Shown here: piece by piece, positions 8,072-8,646 of the stretch
Position numbering within the stretch: the stretch's first letter is position 1
Layout: every line of letters begins with the position of its first letter
Assembly (NCBI GenBank): GCA_003541445.1
Contig: DPMO01000295.1
Span: forward strand, 1-8,646
Direction of reading: 5' to 3'
DNA length: 8,646 nt
Source: Clostridiales bacterium
GTDB lineage: Bacteria > Bacillota > Sulfobacillia > UBA995 > UBA9673
Made by a program: the position numbers and the translations under genes
Notes under the pieces: generated by a model
What the model was told of the DNA's origin: nothing
Databases searched by the model: none
What the model saw: only the letters and a program-made list of their open reading frames with translations

Positions 8072-8646
8072 ATGGTGTCCTTGGACGGACCCTACTCGAG
8101 GCGGCCCAGCTTCGGCCGCCGCCTTCTCGTCGGCGTGGTCGCCCTGGTGCTCCTCGGTGCCGGGCTGGCCGGCCTGGGCTACTACCTCGGGCTCGGCGGC
8201 CCTGCGTCGGGTCCCGATTTCTCCGCTCTCTGGCGCCTCCTGGGCGTGAGGACCGCCACCCCTGCCCCGGACGACGGGACGAGGACGGAAGCCTCTGAAG
8301 CTGAGGTCCTCCTGCCGGAGGACCCCGACGGCGACCCGACGGAGGTGGTCGCCCCCGGCGCCGTCGTCGTGAGGGCCTATATCTACGAGAAGTGCGGGTG
8401 CGTGGACGTGTTCAACAAGGAGGCCGAGCCGGGCTTGGTCGGCCTCGACCGCCGCTCCCTGGCCGCCGAGCTCCGCGACTGGGAGATAACGGCCTTCTCG
8501 TCGGACCGCGTCGAGATGAGACATGTTGACCGCGAACAGATGTGCCCCTACCACACCCGGCGCACGGTCAGGTTCGAGGACGGCAGACTCGTCCTCTACG
8601 CCGGCGACGTGACCGACCCGGCCAAGGACCTCGTCTTCCTCAAGGA
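8072..8646 (+). CDS. BofC-like membrane-anchored protein, 3' end cut by the window
   Basis: The visible 191 residues have a basic N-terminus (SRRPSFGRR), one transmembrane segment (about 18-40), a Pro/Asp/Glu/Thr-rich linker (about 60-95) and then a folded domain. That domain reads RAYIYEKCGCVDVF, GLVGLDRRSLAAELRDWEITAFSSDRVEMR, MCPYHTRRTVRFEDGRLVLYAGD. It recalls BofC C-terminal-like domains of Clostridia-type Bacillota (Y-x-x-CG..., L-x-x-x-W, V-x-x-x-R, CPxH, G-x-x-x-x-y-x-G). In B. subtilis BofC is a forespore-secreted regulator of the SpoIVB signalling protease; orthology here is inference from fold pattern and from its place after yebC. C108, C110, C158 and H161 could bind a metal. ATG 8072 has GGGGG immediately before it; a TTG at 8081 has better spacing and removes only three residues. 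The frame is open to the last base. Confidence 0.65.
   Translation, partial: MVSLDGPYSRRPSFGRRLLVGVVALVLLGAGLAGLGYYLGLGGPASGPDFSALWRLLGVRTATPAPDDGTRTEASEAEVLLPEDPDGDPTEVVAPGAVVVRAYIYEKCGCVDVFNKEAEPGLVGLDRRSLAAELRDWEITAFSSDRVEMRHVDREQMCPYHTRRTVRFEDGRLVLYAGDVTDPAKDLVFLK

Noticed and set aside
7859..8554. 231-residue minus-strand open frame opposite the bofC-like gene
   Set aside because: Low-complexity Gly/Arg/Pro/Ala composition; the plus strand has a membrane segment and BofC-like pattern and better start context.

Overview
The window looks like chromosomal DNA of a high-GC, probably endospore-forming member of the Bacillota (Firmicutes). Most of it is very GC-rich with strong G/C third-position bias. 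It carries a yebC gene followed by a gene for a membrane-anchored protein resembling the C-terminal domain of BofC. From memory, Bacillus subtilis has yrbC (its yebC) just upstream of bofC and ruvAB. The organism call is inference from gene content and cannot be refined to genus.

Layout. (1) Bases 11-2213 are a complete IS21-family insertion sequence read on the minus strand: transposase istA, then helper ATPase istB, overlapping by 8 bases, between long imperfect inverted ends that each hold three copies of a short repeat. (2) Bases 2214-2501 are the C-terminal half of a NYN (PIN-like, LabA-type) nuclease-family gene cut by the element; its N-terminal half is not in the window apart from possibly a few codons in the first 10 bases. 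(3) Bases 2502-3303 form a degraded, partly lower-GC stretch with a hairpin after the NYN remnant, a MerR/GlnR-type regulator gene with two apparent offsetting frameshifts, and an AT-rich promoter-like segment. (4) Bases 3304-5382 encode a P1B-2-type Zn/Cd/Pb-exporting P-type ATPase. (5) A CadC/SmtB-type ArsR metal sensor on the minus strand faces it, with stop codons six bases apart. (6) Divergent from the sensor is a cysteine synthase. (7) yebC and the 5' part of the bofC-like gene close the window.

How they work together. The ATPase and the ArsR sensor make a plausible metal-resistance pair: the sensor would release DNA on binding Cd/Pb/Zn and the pump would expel the metal. The sensor and cysK are divergent across a 126-base gap, so a link between metal sensing and thiol synthesis is possible but unproven. 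YebC and the BofC-like gene look like conserved chromosomal backbone. The left third looks like an accessory region that has been hit by a transposon and is decaying.

I found no clearly new multi-gene system. The most useful leads are the interrupted NYN gene with no visible target duplication, the doubly frameshifted MerR/GlnR-like gene, the two candidate metal sites in the ArsR protein, and a possible four-ligand Cys/His site in the BofC-like protein.
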